The notes below the pieces were generated by a model. The model saw only the letters and a list, made by a program, of their open reading frames with translations, searched no databases and was not told the origin of the DNA. DNA of 64,000 bases from JBMNCQ01 sp049366715 (GTDB taxonomy: Bacteria; Bacillota; Peptococcia; Peptococcales; BICA1-8), in NCBI GenBank assembly GCA_049366715.1, contig JBMNCQ010000004.1, positions 266,336 through 330,335 of the forward strand. The letters run 5' to 3'. Positions 35,378 through 44,405 of this stretch are shown here, in pieces (position 1 is the stretch's first letter; each line of letters opens with the position of its first letter). The position numbers were made by a program, and so were the translations under genes.

Positions 35378-36283
35378 TTAACTTAGAAAATCGGCTAAAG
35401 AGGGTTGAATGATCTTGGCGCCTGCGGCCAGAGAAGCCCGGTAAACATTTTCCTGATTTGTCAATTCAATAATTAATTGGGCCATATCAACATCTTCATT
35501 CGTACTTAACACTTTTTGATAACTGGTTTCCATGTCGGCCAGCCTGTTGTTAATCAATTCCAGACGATTATATTTAGCACCCACTTCCGAGCGGTAACTT
35601 AAGACATTATTCATATGGTCATCCAGTAAGGCCAGATCCGTACTCCCCAATTCATCATAGTTACCGTTTTCTAAATCAGTAACAATTTTATCTATTGTCG
35701 CAAAGATGCTGTTAGAAGTATCAGGGGTATCCCCGCTAAAATCAATGCCAAAAACACTGCCGTCTAAGTTGACCTGCATTAAAATATTTTCTCCGGTTTC
35801 ATAATTAATCGGCTCGGTATTCCCCTCCCATTCCCCGCTGGCGGCATTATATACCTGCTGCATAGTGTGGGTCCCACCGAATATATAACGGTCATCTAAA
35901 GAGGTATTGGCTACATCGGCTATTTCTTCCTTGAGCTGTTTGATCTCATCAGAAATGGCTTTTAACGAAGATTCGTCATTGCTGCCGTTGGAAGCTTTGA
36001 CAACCAGTTCCCGGACTCTGTGGATTACCTCATCATACGTATTCAAAGCACTATCGGCTCTTTCTACCCAGGATATGGCGTCCCCGACATTTTTTTGAAA
36101 CTGTTCATTTTGGCGCAGCTTGGTGCGCAAACGCAATGATGTCACGATTCCGGCAGGGTCATCGGAAGGTTTGTTAATCTTAGAACCTGTGGCCAGCTGT
36201 ATGTTTAACTCATCCATTCTGCCCAGATTGTTATTATAATTGCGCAGAAAGTTGCTGATTAAAACACTTTGCGTAATTCTCAT
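35378..36283 (-). CDS. flgL: Flagellar hook-associated protein 3 FlgL
   Basis: About 301 residues. Flagellin-like N terminus MRITQSVLISNFLRNYNNNL with GSKINKPSDDPAGIVTSLRL, and C terminus VDMAQLIIELTNQENVYRAS. FlgL joins the hook-filament junction to the filament. ATG 36283 follows GGAGGAGGA by about 11 nt; the frame opens at 36304 within that SD. Follows flgK by 87 nt, probably in the operon from the flgM sigma-D promoter. Confidence 0.96.
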   Translation of the reverse strand: MRITQSVLISNFLRNYNNNLGRMDELNIQLATGSKINKPSDDPAGIVTSLRLRTKLRQNEQFQKNVGDAISWVERADSALNTYDEVIHRVRELVVKASNGSNDESSLKAISDEIKQLKEEIADVANTSLDDRYIFGGTHTMQQVYNAASGEWEGNTEPINYETGENILMQVNLDGSVFGIDFSGDTPDTSNSIFATIDKIVTDLENGNYDELGSTDLALLDDHMNNVLSYRSEVGAKYNRLELINNRLADMETSYQKVLSTNEDVDMAQLIIELTNQENVYRASLAAGAKIIQPSLADFLS

Positions 36284-36370
36284 GCTTTTGCAGTCCTCCT
36301 CCATCTGTTTAATAAGAACATAACACCCTACTTTTATTCCTGCTGTCAGCTTAGCAGGTATTCTTTATTA

Positions 36371-38185
36371 TTATCTTCCCACTAATCCCAGCCTGTTAAT
36401 CAGGGTATCCAGCATTTCATCTACAGCCGTTACATATCTGGCGGCTGAATTATAGGCATGCTGAAAACGGATCATATTCGTCATTTCTTCATCTAAGGAA
36501 ACGCCCATGACCATCTGTCTCTTACTCTCCAACTGACTGACGACCAGCCCCTGATTTTCAACCATCCGGTCTGCTTCCCGGGCTGTAACCCCCAGCTTTG
36601 CGGTTTCTGAGCGGTAATAATCATCCAGAGTAGTCCCTTCAATCATAGTGTTATCATATTTTAACTGGGCAATATTCAAAGAATTACCGCCATCCCCGAC
36701 GATATCCTCGATACCTCCATAAGGAGCACTTGTCGCAGCGGCAATTAAGTTTACCGTCTCCAAAACATCAAAATTAATTGCGATATTCCCCGCTGAAAAA
36801 CCGGAGGTCTCGTCTGTCACCATAAAAAAAGAAGCAGCCTTTCCCTGGAACTCAGGCTGGGGTTCCACTCCGTCATCCGCAAAGAATCCGAGAATATTAG
36901 CAGCTGCCTCCTCTAAAGACCCGGCCGCACCATAGTTTATTGCGACACTGCTTACCTCCAGCTTGGTTTCGTCCGCTACCGTATTACTGATCAGCCTGAT
37001 TGCGCCGTCAACATTATAAGCAGTGACATTATGATTACCGGCCGCCAGCTGGGTATTGATTTCTTGAACGAGCTCATCATTATTATTATACGAACCGTTT
37101 GTTAAAGTGATAGAAGCAGCCGGACCGCCGTCTACGCTGAAATTCAGCGTATTATTGCTGCCGTCGATAACGACCGGACCGGTAAAATCCAGCCTTTGAC
37201 CATGGGAATAACCCTGATAGTTTTGTAACGTAGGCATCAGACTATCTTCCACTATATGAAAACCCTGACTGTGCTGCTGGTTTATTTTTTCTGCAAAACT
37301 ACAGGCCATCTTGTCCAGCTTATCTATAAACTGGACAACTACTTCATCCCGGGAATCAAGCATCCCTCTTAACTCGCCGTTGCGCAGCTTTACCTGAGTG
37401 CCATCGGACCAGACGACATCCGTAAAGCCTTCGGCATTAGACCTGCCCTCTATTGTATAAGTTTTATTTCCGGAGACAATAGCCCGTCCACCGATAGATA
37501 CGGAGATCGACCCGAATTGGTTTTCGACCACCTCAAGATCTACAAGCTGTGACATCTCGTCTAACAGCAGATCTCTTTTATCCCGCAAATCATTAGCCTT
37601 GGGGCCTTCTGCTTCTCCTTTAACAATTTGATAGTTCAAATCCCTGATCTGCGTAGCCAGGGAATTTAATTCACGGATATTTACATTGACAGATTCGTCA
37701 ATATCCACACGAAGTTCTTCCAACTGCCTGTTCATATGATTAAAGGTTTCTACCACCGCTTGTCCTGTCTCAATTACGGTAGTTCTAACGGCGGAACTCT
37801 CCGGTTTACGGCTTAAGTCCTCCCAGGCACTCCAGAATAAATCCATCGTTGAACTTAATCCTGATTCGGAAGGTTCGTTGATCACGACTTCTACTTTTTC
37901 CAGCACATTACTCTTAAACTCCCAGTAACCCAGGGAACGGTTTTCTGTCCGAAACTGCAGGTCCAGGTAGTTATCCCTCATCCGGCGCACATCATTAATT
38001 TCTACCCCAGTACCAATAAAACCGTTTACGGTTTTCAAAGGATAGGAAGAGGTCATTACTACCTCTTGACGGCTAAAGCCTTCCGTATTGGCATTGGCAA
38101 TATTATGGCCTGTTGTCTCCAAAGCTTGCTGCTGGGCAGCCAGCCCTTTAGCCCCTATATTCAAACCAAAAAATGTAGTTCGCAT
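36371..38185 (-). CDS. flgK: Flagellar hook-associated protein 1 FlgK
   Basis: 604 residues. N-terminal rod-type motif GLNIGAKGLAAQQQALETTG then HNIANANTEGFSRQEVVMTS; C-terminal DEEMTNMIRFQHAYNSAARY. Both ends are typical of FlgK, and length is within range. The middle carries the variable domain. Start ATG 38185 with GAGGCGAGG a few nt upstream. Lies after flgN. Confidence 0.97.
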   Translation of the reverse strand: MRTTFFGLNIGAKGLAAQQQALETTGHNIANANTEGFSRQEVVMTSSYPLKTVNGFIGTGVEINDVRRMRDNYLDLQFRTENRSLGYWEFKSNVLEKVEVVINEPSESGLSSTMDLFWSAWEDLSRKPESSAVRTTVIETGQAVVETFNHMNRQLEELRVDIDESVNVNIRELNSLATQIRDLNYQIVKGEAEGPKANDLRDKRDLLLDEMSQLVDLEVVENQFGSISVSIGGRAIVSGNKTYTIEGRSNAEGFTDVVWSDGTQVKLRNGELRGMLDSRDEVVVQFIDKLDKMACSFAEKINQQHSQGFHIVEDSLMPTLQNYQGYSHGQRLDFTGPVVIDGSNNTLNFSVDGGPAASITLTNGSYNNNDELVQEINTQLAAGNHNVTAYNVDGAIRLISNTVADETKLEVSSVAINYGAAGSLEEAAANILGFFADDGVEPQPEFQGKAASFFMVTDETSGFSAGNIAINFDVLETVNLIAAATSAPYGGIEDIVGDGGNSLNIAQLKYDNTMIEGTTLDDYYRSETAKLGVTAREADRMVENQGLVVSQLESKRQMVMGVSLDEEMTNMIRFQHAYNSAARYVTAVDEMLDTLINRLGLVGR

Positions 38186-38222
38186 TTTCCTCGCCTCACT
38201 CTCAGGTTGACGTTTTCATTTT

Positions 38223-38705
38223 TTAAGCTTTTGAATCAAAAATCCTGCTGCTCTGCTGCAAATTTTTACCCTCTTTCTGGGGGTATACCACTTCCCGTTC
38301 CGCTCTGGTAAGCGTATCTATGGTAAAATGTACGATCTGCAAAGCCTGTTCTATCAGGCTGGAGTTTTCGTGATTAATTTTATTAAGCCGCTCAACGATC
38401 TCATTAAGTTCGGTAAAAATAATATTCAGTTCACTTTTATAGGGTTCCTGAGCTTTGCCGGCAATTTCTTTCAGCGCGATAAACTCAGTCTCAACTCCCC
38501 AGACCTCAGACAATCTATTCACAATCTCCAGTCTTTGATTTTCCAGTTTAGTGATGTGAATAATGATTGTATGTTCTTCTTTATTTAAGCGGTCCAGTTC
38601 TTTAATATCATTTCCGATTAAAACCTGCTGCTTCTTTTCCGCTATGTCCAGCAAAGTTTTATATTCAATCAGTTGTTCCTTTAAAATATTAACTAATGCT
38701 TTCAT
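38223..38705 (-). CDS. flgN: Flagellar export chaperone FlgN
   Basis: 160 residues, helical, with the FlgN pattern: LVNILKEQLIEYKTLLDIAE, then NDIKELDRLNKEEHTIIIHI. The basic C-terminal tail is loosely structured. FlgN guards FlgK and FlgL before export; it lies directly upstream of flgK, as in B. subtilis (yvyG). Confidence 0.93.
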   Translation of the reverse strand: MKALVNILKEQLIEYKTLLDIAEKKQQVLIGNDIKELDRLNKEEHTIIIHITKLENQRLEIVNRLSEVWGVETEFIALKEIAGKAQEPYKSELNIIFTELNEIVERLNKINHENSSLIEQALQIVHFTIDTLTRAEREVVYPQKEGKNLQQSSRIFDSKA

Positions 38706-38803
38706 AGCACACCATCCTAAATATTTTATTACGGGGCCGGCAAATGTCTACTCCTTCACTCACCCGCCGAAAAACAAAGCATATTTCCAATCCATAACTT
38801 TTC

Positions 38804-39088
38804 TCAGCCTTTTTTATCAAAAAGCATACCATTTACCATTTTTTCGGCTACATCCCCCGCTGAAACATGATAGTTTCCCTGTTTAATGGCATTTTTTAGC
38901 TCGTTAACTTTCTCTGCACGGATTTCAGGAGCATTTTTAGCAGTATTAAAGATTTTACTTAAAACCTGCGCTTCATTGGAGACCTGCATTTCATCCTTTT
39001 TGGCCTCGACGCTGTTTACCTTGTTTTTTCCCGCTACCTTTTTCTGGTCATAGGCTTTTAACACTCCGTGCATATGATTAATTTTCAC
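38804..39088 (-). CDS. flgM: Anti-sigma-D factor FlgM
   Basis: About 94 residues. VKINHMHGVLKAYDQ is the N terminus, and the C-terminal half (EIRAEKVNELKNAIKQGNYH then VAEKMVNGMLF) is the sigma-28-binding part of FlgM. GTG 39088 follows AAAGGGTGG by 6 nt; the frame opens at 39124, inside the upstream hairpin. It has its own sigma-D promoter, giving the usual negative feedback loop. Confidence 0.95.
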   Translation of the reverse strand: MKINHMHGVLKAYDQKKVAGKNKVNSVEAKKDEMQVSNEAQVLSKIFNTAKNAPEIRAEKVNELKNAIKQGNYHVSAGDVAEKMVNGMLFDKKG

Positions 39089-39118
39089 TGCCGACCACCC
39101 TTTCAAAACTAAACAAAA

Positions 39119-39151
39119 TAACACCTACCATATATATCGGTAGGTGTTAAA
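39119..39151 (-). terminator. Terminator between the yvyF-like gene and flgM
   Basis: An 11-bp perfect stem TAACACCTACC/GGTAGGTGTTA (39119-39129 with 39139-39149), followed on the minus strand by TTTTGTTT. Its sequence contains the -10 of the flgM sigma-D promoter. Confidence 0.75.
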
Positions 39152-39160
39152 AAATCTTTA
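39134..39160 (-). promoter_or_regulatory. Sigma-D promoter of flgM-flgN-flgK-flgL
   Basis: Minus strand TAAA (39157-39160), exactly 15 nt, ACCGATAT (39134-39141). Predicted start near 39127, leaving a leader of about 39 nt. The -10 lies in the loop and right arm of the terminator hairpin. Confidence 0.88.
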
Positions 39161-39167
39161 GGGTCTT

Positions 39168-39563
39168 TCACTCTTTTATGTGAAATTTTACTTTCGGTTT
39201 ATTGACCAGTTCTTCCTTTCTCTCCTTACTGCTGAGGGGACCGGAAAATCCTTTGGCTAATTCATTAGAGCATTGCTGACAGTATCTGCCCTTTGGCATC
39301 ATTTTCCCGCATCTTTCACAAGAAACAGTAAGTCCCGTGTGATTTTCACCTTCAAGCCTGCCCTCACGGACCCACTTAACAATTTTACTTTCATCAACTT
39401 CTGTAGCTTCAGACAATTCAAAGATACTGATATGAGGATTCTTCTTTAAATGATTCTTTACTTTAACAAATTCTTCTTCCTCATTTTTCTTACAGGCCGG
39501 ACAAAGATTGCTATGTAAATATACAAATACCCTGCCGCACTGGGGGCAGTTTCTTAAATCCAT
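39168..39563 (-). CDS. Flagellar operon zinc-ribbon protein (YvyF-like, TIGR03826 type)
   Basis: About 131 residues. MDLRNCPQCGRVFVYLHSN and LCPACKK form an N-terminal zinc ribbon; an HTH-like middle follows (HISIFELSEATEVDESKIVK), then a second ribbon CERCGKMMPKGRYCQQC. This matches B. subtilis YvyF, which lies before flgM. ATG 39563 follows AGGAGGGAG by 7 nt; the frame opens at 39599. Function unknown; the layout suggests nucleic-acid binding. Confidence 0.88.
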   Translation of the reverse strand: MDLRNCPQCGRVFVYLHSNLCPACKKNEEEEFVKVKNHLKKNPHISIFELSEATEVDESKIVKWVREGRLEGENHTGLTVSCERCGKMMPKGRYCQQCSNELAKGFSGPLSSKERKEELVNKPKVKFHIKE

Positions 39564-39627
39564 ATTAATCTCCCTCCTATTTTCACTATCTTCGACCAAT
39601 TCTTATTATTTCCTGCAAAAAAATATT

Positions 39628-39789
39628 TTAATGTAAAAGATTATCTTTATTTCCCTCATAAACATTACACAACCAGGGAGATTCCTTAGACTGGGAGAGC
39701 CTGTCATTATTACCCTGCGCAACAACCTGCCTGACCATTTTATACAGCATTAATCTTTCATGGATCTCTTTTAAAGTCATATGACCCAT
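39628..39789 (-). CDS. Small protein (53 aa), unrecognised
   Basis: ATG 39789 follows a very strong SD (GGGGAGGTATTATT). The 53-residue product begins MGHMTLKEIHERLMLYKMVR and continues VVAQGNNDRL, ending YEGNKDNLLH. The first 25 residues look like an amphipathic helix, the rest polar. No signal peptide or metal-binding cluster. It lies about 65 nt upstream of the yvyF-like gene and may be its first operon partner. I do not recognise the family. Confidence 0.65.
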   Translation of the reverse strand: MGHMTLKEIHERLMLYKMVRQVVAQGNNDRLSQSKESPWLCNVYEGNKDNLLH

Positions 39790-40020
39790 AATAATACCTC
39801 CCCAAAACTCTAATCTCTATAAATAAATTAACCAATTTGACACCTTCCTAAACATGAATCATTAAAGCCGTCCGGTACCGGCAAAAATAATTCCACTCCT
39901 GCCGGTTATCTGGTAAAGTATAATTATCATCGCAAAGCATATTTACTGCGCTTTCACGCCGTCACTTTTTTTATTATTCTACTTTTCACGCTTTTACTCT
40001 GTTAAAGAGGTGGCCTGGAT

Positions 40021-40722
40021 ATGAGTATTTTATCCTTTATTTGGGAATTCATATTCCCTACTCCTAGAATCTGTCCCTTCTGTTCTGCCAAGCAGGAGAA
40101 ACTTATGATTTGTTCAAGTTGCAGAACCATTTTGCAGGATTATAAAGAAAGATTGACACAATGCACCAGATGCGGGACCTTTGGCAAACCCGGCAGAGTT
40201 TGCGATAACTGTAGAGAGTGGCCCGGATATCTCAAAAAAAATTTTACGGCCGTCCCCTACGAAAAGCAGTATCGGCACGCACTCCACCTGTTGAAGTTCA
40301 AAAAGCAAGGCTGGTTAACACCTGTTTTCGTAGAATTAATGACCGAGGAACTGCCAGTAAGTGCCATAGATTTAATTATCCCGGTGCCCCTCCACCATAA
40401 CCGTTTAAAAGAAAGAGGCTTTAATCAAGCCGCCCTAATGGCTAAAGAAGCGGCCCGTAAATTAGAGCTTGCCTACGACGATAAAGTTTTGTATAGAATA
40501 ATGGACACTCCCCACCAAACCGGCCTAACCAAAAGCCAGCGGCAAAGAAACCTCACCAATGCCTTCAGTGTTCCTGATGTCGCAAAGGTCCGGAGCCGTA
40601 CGGTCCTGCTGGTAGACGATGTAATCACCAGCGGTACAACGATTCGGGAATGTGCCAAAACCCTCCGTAAAGCAGGGGCCAAAGCTGTTTACAGCGCCAC
40701 TTTTGCTGCCGGGATCAGATAG
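40021..40722 (+). CDS. comFC: ComF family protein (ComFC-like phosphoribosyltransferase)
   Basis: 233 residues. N-terminal zinc-binding cysteines (CPFCSAKQEKLMICSSC and CTRCGTFGKPGRVCDNC) and a C-terminal phosphoribosyltransferase domain with the PRPP motif VLLVDDVITSGTTI. ComFC is needed for DNA uptake in B. subtilis. AAAGAGGTGG precedes ATG 40021. In B. subtilis comFC is transcribed together with yvyF and flgM; here it is on the opposite strand and divergent from them, and comFA is absent from the window. Confidence 0.94.
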   Translation: MSILSFIWEFIFPTPRICPFCSAKQEKLMICSSCRTILQDYKERLTQCTRCGTFGKPGRVCDNCREWPGYLKKNFTAVPYEKQYRHALHLLKFKKQGWLTPVFVELMTEELPVSAIDLIIPVPLHHNRLKERGFNQAALMAKEAARKLELAYDDKVLYRIMDTPHQTGLTKSQRQRNLTNAFSVPDVAKVRSRTVLLVDDVITSGTTIRECAKTLRKAGAKAVYSATFAAGIR

Positions 40723-40776
40723 CGGTAAACTTGCAGCTTGCGTTAGCCCTTTGTCCGGGCAAGTAAATGCTAAACG

Positions 40777-40838
40777 CCCCAAAGGGTCAAAACTTGAGAC
40801 GTATCGGTTAATACGCTGAGAATTTTGACCCTTTGGGG
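40777..40838. repeat. 16-bp perfect inverted repeat between comFC and codY
   Basis: CCCCAAAGGGTCAAAA and its exact complement flank a 30-nt loop that contains a smaller hairpin (CGTAT/ATACG). There is no T-run on either side. It lies between two convergent genes, so it may act as a terminator without a U-tract. Confidence 0.7.
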
Positions 40839-40871
40839 AAATAACGTCAGATGAAGCTTTACTGCTCCGTT

Positions 40872-41603
40872 TTAGATCTGAGCCAGTTCTTCGTACAGAT
40901 AGTCATTTAGTACTTTAATATACGTGCCTTTCATCCCTAGTGAACGGGCATCAATAACACCGGCGCTTTCTAGTTTCCGTAGCGCATTAACGATCACTGA
41001 ACGGGTTAATTTATACTGTTCAGCCAGTTTACTTGCTACCAGAAAACCTTCACTGCCTTCTATTTCATTGAAAATGTATTTTACAGCCTCTAATTCAGAG
41101 TAGGATAAAACTTCTAAAGCCAGCTGCACTACGGTTTTCTTACGGGCTTCATTCTCGATTTTCTGATTAACAATACGCATAATCTGCATACCGGCTACTG
41201 AAGACCCGTACTCTGTAAGAATAACTTCCGCCGGACTAAAAGGCTGTCCTTTTCTGGTATAAACCAATGTCCCTAATCTCTCGCCGCTGCTTAAGACAGG
41301 AGCCAGAATTACATTGTAGTCATCCCTTTTGAGATTAATTTCTGTCTGCGTATAACCGAAAATCCATTGCGTACATTCTTCGGAAAACTGCTTTCCTTCC
41401 AAATCTTCGGGACCAAATAAACTCTCTACTTCAATTTCAGATTGACCCAATAATCTACCTTTTCTTCCTATTATGTAGACATTGCACCCAATTATATCCC
41501 TGAGTTCATTGGCAATACTTTCAAAATCCAAAGCATTACTTGCTGCCTTCTGCAATAATTGGTGCATTACTCTGGTCTTTTCTAATAAGGTTTGAATTTC
41601 CAT
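40872..41603 (-). CDS. codY: GTP-sensing transcriptional repressor CodY
   Basis: 243 residues. N-terminal GAF-type domain (about 1-155) that senses branched-chain amino acids, and a C-terminal winged HTH with the very conserved ITRSVIVNAL-type stretch (KLTRSVIVNALRKLESAGV) and SLGMKGTYIKVLN. Controls stationary-phase and nutrient genes. ATAGGAGG lies before the ATG. Monocistronic. No clear CodY box (AATTTTCNGAAAATT) was found upstream. Confidence 0.96.
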   Translation of the reverse strand: MEIQTLLEKTRVMHQLLQKAASNALDFESIANELRDIIGCNVYIIGRKGRLLGQSEIEVESLFGPEDLEGKQFSEECTQWIFGYTQTEINLKRDDYNVILAPVLSSGERLGTLVYTRKGQPFSPAEVILTEYGSSVAGMQIMRIVNQKIENEARKKTVVQLALEVLSYSELEAVKYIFNEIEGSEGFLVASKLAEQYKLTRSVIVNALRKLESAGVIDARSLGMKGTYIKVLNDYLYEELAQI

Positions 41604-41817
41604 ACGAATAAAAATACCTCCTATATTTTGGATTTGTTAGTATTATTGCCAACAATATGTAATTTATACATTTAAAGTAAATTTCATTTGTGAAAAATTA
41701 ATTTTTTCATATTTTTGTTTAATATTTTTAATTTTTCCATATCTATGTTCAAAATTGAGCAGACAATACGATATTTTAAGGCGCAAACCCAGGCAGATAC
41801 TCATTAAACATCCATAA

Positions 41818-41872
41818 TGGGACATAAGCTAAGGGACATGCCTTCAGAGCATGTCCCTTAGCTTATGTCCCA
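41818..41872. repeat. 24-bp perfect inverted repeat downstream of dusB
   Basis: Arms 41818-41841 and 41849-41872 are exact complements around a 7-nt loop. Each arm contains GGGACAT twice, 14 nt apart. The sequence after it on the minus strand lacks a good T-run. Lies 12 nt past the dusB stop codon. Confidence 0.85.
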
Positions 41873-41883
41873 TTTTCCTATCT

Positions 41884-42849
41884 TTATATTTCACTTCTCT
41901 CCAGGTAGCCATACAACATCTCTTTCACTTCTTCCAGGGTAGAGAGCTTATTTACATGATCCCTCATCCGCGCTGCATGGGGCAGGCCTTTAAAGTACCA
42001 GGCCATATGTTTACGCAGCTCTTTTACAGCTACTGCCTCATCTTTATATTTTACCGCTAATTCCACATGTCTCACAGCTGTTGAAATTCTCTCCGCTATT
42101 GAAGGCTCAGGTAAGTCGTTGCCTGATAATAATTGCGCTAATCGCCCAAAAATCCAGGGATTCCCCAGAGCTCCCCGGCCGATCATTATCCCGTCACAAC
42201 CCGTTGCCGTAAACATTCTCAAACCATCTTCCGGCCAAAAGATGTCACCGTTGCCTATAACCGGCACCTGAACAGCCTCTTTTACTGCTTTGATTATACT
42301 CCAGTCGGCCTGACCGGAGTAATATTGAGAACGGGTTCTGCCATGTACCGCTACGGCTGCCGCCCCGCTTTCTTCCATCTCCCGGGCAAAGGCAACGGCA
42401 TTGATATTCGTGTCATCCCAGCCCTTGCGAATTTTTACAGTCACCGGTATTTTCACACGATTTACAACGGCTCTGACGATCTGCCCCGCAAGACCGGGCT
42501 CAAGCATTAGAGCAGAACCCTCACTATTTCTGACTACTTTAGGTACCGGACATCCCATATTAATATCAATGATATCCGCACCATAGTCTTCCACAATCTT
42601 AGCACCTTCCGCCATGATCCTTGGCTCAGAACCAAAGAGCTGGACACTTAGCGGCGGTTTTTCATCCTTAAGATCGATTAAAGCAAATGTCCGTTCATTC
42701 TTATAAGTAAGCGCTTTAGCACTTACCATTTCCGTATAGACCAAACCACAGCCCTGCTCCTTCACAACCATTCGAAAGGCTTTATCCGTCACTCCGGCCA
42801 TAGGTGCACATACCACCGGATTGGCGATTTGAATATTTCCTATCCGCAT
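41884..42849 (-). CDS. dusB: tRNA-dihydrouridine synthase DusB
   Basis: 321 residues, FMN-dependent TIM barrel. N-terminal VVCAPMAGVTDKAFRMVVKE, DINMGCPVPKVVRNSEGSAL with the catalytic Cys, PVTVKIRKGWDD, VAVHGRTRSQYYSGQADW and GCDGIMIGRGALGNPWIF. Reduces specific uridines in tRNA. AAAGGAGC lies 7 nt before the ATG. Downstream of coaX, a frequent Firmicute pairing. Confidence 0.96.
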   Translation of the reverse strand: MRIGNIQIANPVVCAPMAGVTDKAFRMVVKEQGCGLVYTEMVSAKALTYKNERTFALIDLKDEKPPLSVQLFGSEPRIMAEGAKIVEDYGADIIDINMGCPVPKVVRNSEGSALMLEPGLAGQIVRAVVNRVKIPVTVKIRKGWDDTNINAVAFAREMEESGAAAVAVHGRTRSQYYSGQADWSIIKAVKEAVQVPVIGNGDIFWPEDGLRMFTATGCDGIMIGRGALGNPWIFGRLAQLLSGNDLPEPSIAERISTAVRHVELAVKYKDEAVAVKELRKHMAWYFKGLPHAARMRDHVNKLSTLEEVKEMLYGYLERSEI

Positions 42850-42925
42850 CAGTAAGCTCCTTTAGTTCGTTGCTGGTTTAGATAAATAAGGGGATAATTG
42901 TCCCGGAAGAGAACCCTCACTTCCC

Positions 42926-43693
42926 TTATTTATTCTTTTCGTATATAAATAATAGGCCGTCCAAAGTCAGCAGCTTATCAACCACATCGATTGTTGCCGT
43001 ATCTTTAGCAATCAGGTCTGCAATTCCTCCCGTGGCAATCACTTTAATATTCTCCTCACCCAGCTCCTGTTTCATTCTCCGGACAATGCCGTCGACCAAT
43101 CCGCAATAACCAAAAATAATCCCTGCCTGCATAGCATTTATGGTGTTCTTGGCTATAACCTTTTTCGGTGCGACTAGTTCTACCTTAGGAAGTTTAGCCG
43201 TTTTCTGGAACAGTGCTTCCGTCGCAATATTGATACCCGGGGTGATGGCACCGCCTAAATATTCGCCTTTTTCTGAAATACAGCAAAAAGTTGTCGCTGT
43301 ACCAAAATCAACAATAATTAAAGGACCGCCGTACTTTTTAAAACCGGCCACCGCATTTACGATTCTATCCGCTCCTACTTCCCGCGGATTTTCATAAAGA
43401 ATAGGTACGCCTGTTTTAACCCCCGGCCCCACAATTAAGGGCTTAACATTAAAATATTTTTCGGCCATTTCTTCTAATGCACTAATTATGGGCGGAACTA
43501 CCGATGAATAAATAATATCTGTAACCTCATCCGGCTTAATATTGTGATAATGAAACAGATTGTGGACAAGGACGGCATATTCATCTGCTGTTTTCTGCCG
43601 GTCTGTTGCTATTCGCCAGTATGTCAGTAGCTGTTTATCCTTGAAAACTCCTATTACCATATTGGTATTTCCAATATCAAATGCCAAGAGCAA
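42926..43693 (-). CDS. coaX: Type III pantothenate kinase CoaX
   Basis: 255 residues of the ASKHA fold. DIGNTNMVIGVFKDKQLLTY is the phosphate-binding loop, then GADRIVNAVAGFKKYGGPLI and VDFGTATTFCCI, GGAITPGINIATEALFQKTA. First step of coenzyme A synthesis from pantothenate. Next to a probable pantothenate ECF S component (43711-44247), with 17 nt between them, so uptake and phosphorylation look co-expressed. Confidence 0.96.
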   Translation of the reverse strand: MLLAFDIGNTNMVIGVFKDKQLLTYWRIATDRQKTADEYAVLVHNLFHYHNIKPDEVTDIIYSSVVPPIISALEEMAEKYFNVKPLIVGPGVKTGVPILYENPREVGADRIVNAVAGFKKYGGPLIIVDFGTATTFCCISEKGEYLGGAITPGINIATEALFQKTAKLPKVELVAPKKVIAKNTINAMQAGIIFGYCGLVDGIVRRMKQELGEENIKVIATGGIADLIAKDTATIDVVDKLLTLDGLLFIYEKNK

Positions 43694-43710
43694 AGAAATA
43701 CACCTGCCTT

Positions 43711-44247
43711 TTAATTGTCTCTATATTTTTGTATTACCCGAACAAGAATAACCGTTATGATGCCTGCCAGAATCACCTCAAAAACCGTATGGCTGATCAC
43801 AATCATATAGGCCACTTGAATAGGTATATAGCCAACTAAAACAGCAAGTCCCAGAAACCCTACGGTATTGGTTAAAGTCCCTGCTACTGCCGCGATGATT
43901 GAGGCCAGGTTTGTGTTCTGCTTAAAAACCCAATAGGCATAATAAGAAGTAATCCCGATTAAAACTCTGGGTAGTATTCTTACCAAAGGGTCTGCCGGAA
44001 CCGCCCCGGTAGGACTCAGAAAACTATAAAAACCAAAAATAAATCCTGTAAAAGCTCCGACAACAGGGCCTTCTAAGATAGCCGCCAAAATAACCGGAAT
44101 ATGCATAATCGTTGCTTTGCCGACAGGCGTAGGGACGGGAATAAACCCTAATCCCGTCGCACCAAGAACAATTGTGACCGCACCCAGCATCCCCGCAATC
44201 ACCATCTTTCTGGTACCCATTCTCACATTAATGTTTTCCACTTTCAT
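43711..44247 (-). CDS. ECF transporter S component, probably pantothenate (PanT-like)
   Basis: 178 residues with five or six membrane segments and the S-component pattern: MVIAGMLGAVTIVLGATG near the start, then PTPVGKATIMHIPVILAAI and VPADPLVRILPRVLIG. These and the coaX neighbour fit PanT. It would bind substrate and use the shared energising module (EcfA/A'/T), encoded elsewhere. Start ATG 44247 or GTG 44241; CGGAG lies just upstream. Substrate is inferred from context. Confidence 0.75.
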   Translation of the reverse strand: MKVENINVRMGTRKMVIAGMLGAVTIVLGATGLGFIPVPTPVGKATIMHIPVILAAILEGPVVGAFTGFIFGFYSFLSPTGAVPADPLVRILPRVLIGITSYYAYWVFKQNTNLASIIAAVAGTLTNTVGFLGLAVLVGYIPIQVAYMIVISHTVFEVILAGIITVILVRVIQKYRDN

Positions 44248-44359
44248 CCACTCCGTTCTGCTTTTTTCTTACTCCGGCCTTCTCCGAAAATTATAATAGC
44301 CTGTTTTGTCATGGTCAATGCCTTGCAAAGCCGTCCTAATCCTTATTTTCAGCCGGTAA

Positions 44360-44397
44360 TAAAAAAAGAGCCGGGTTTTAGTATTATCCCCAACTCT
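44360..44397 (-). terminator. Terminator after bioY
   Basis: Minus-strand GAG...GTTGGG pairs with CCCGGCTC (with wobbles and a bulge), followed by TTTTTTT. Lies just past the bioY stop codon. Confidence 0.65.
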
Positions 44398-44405
44398 CGC
44401 TAACA

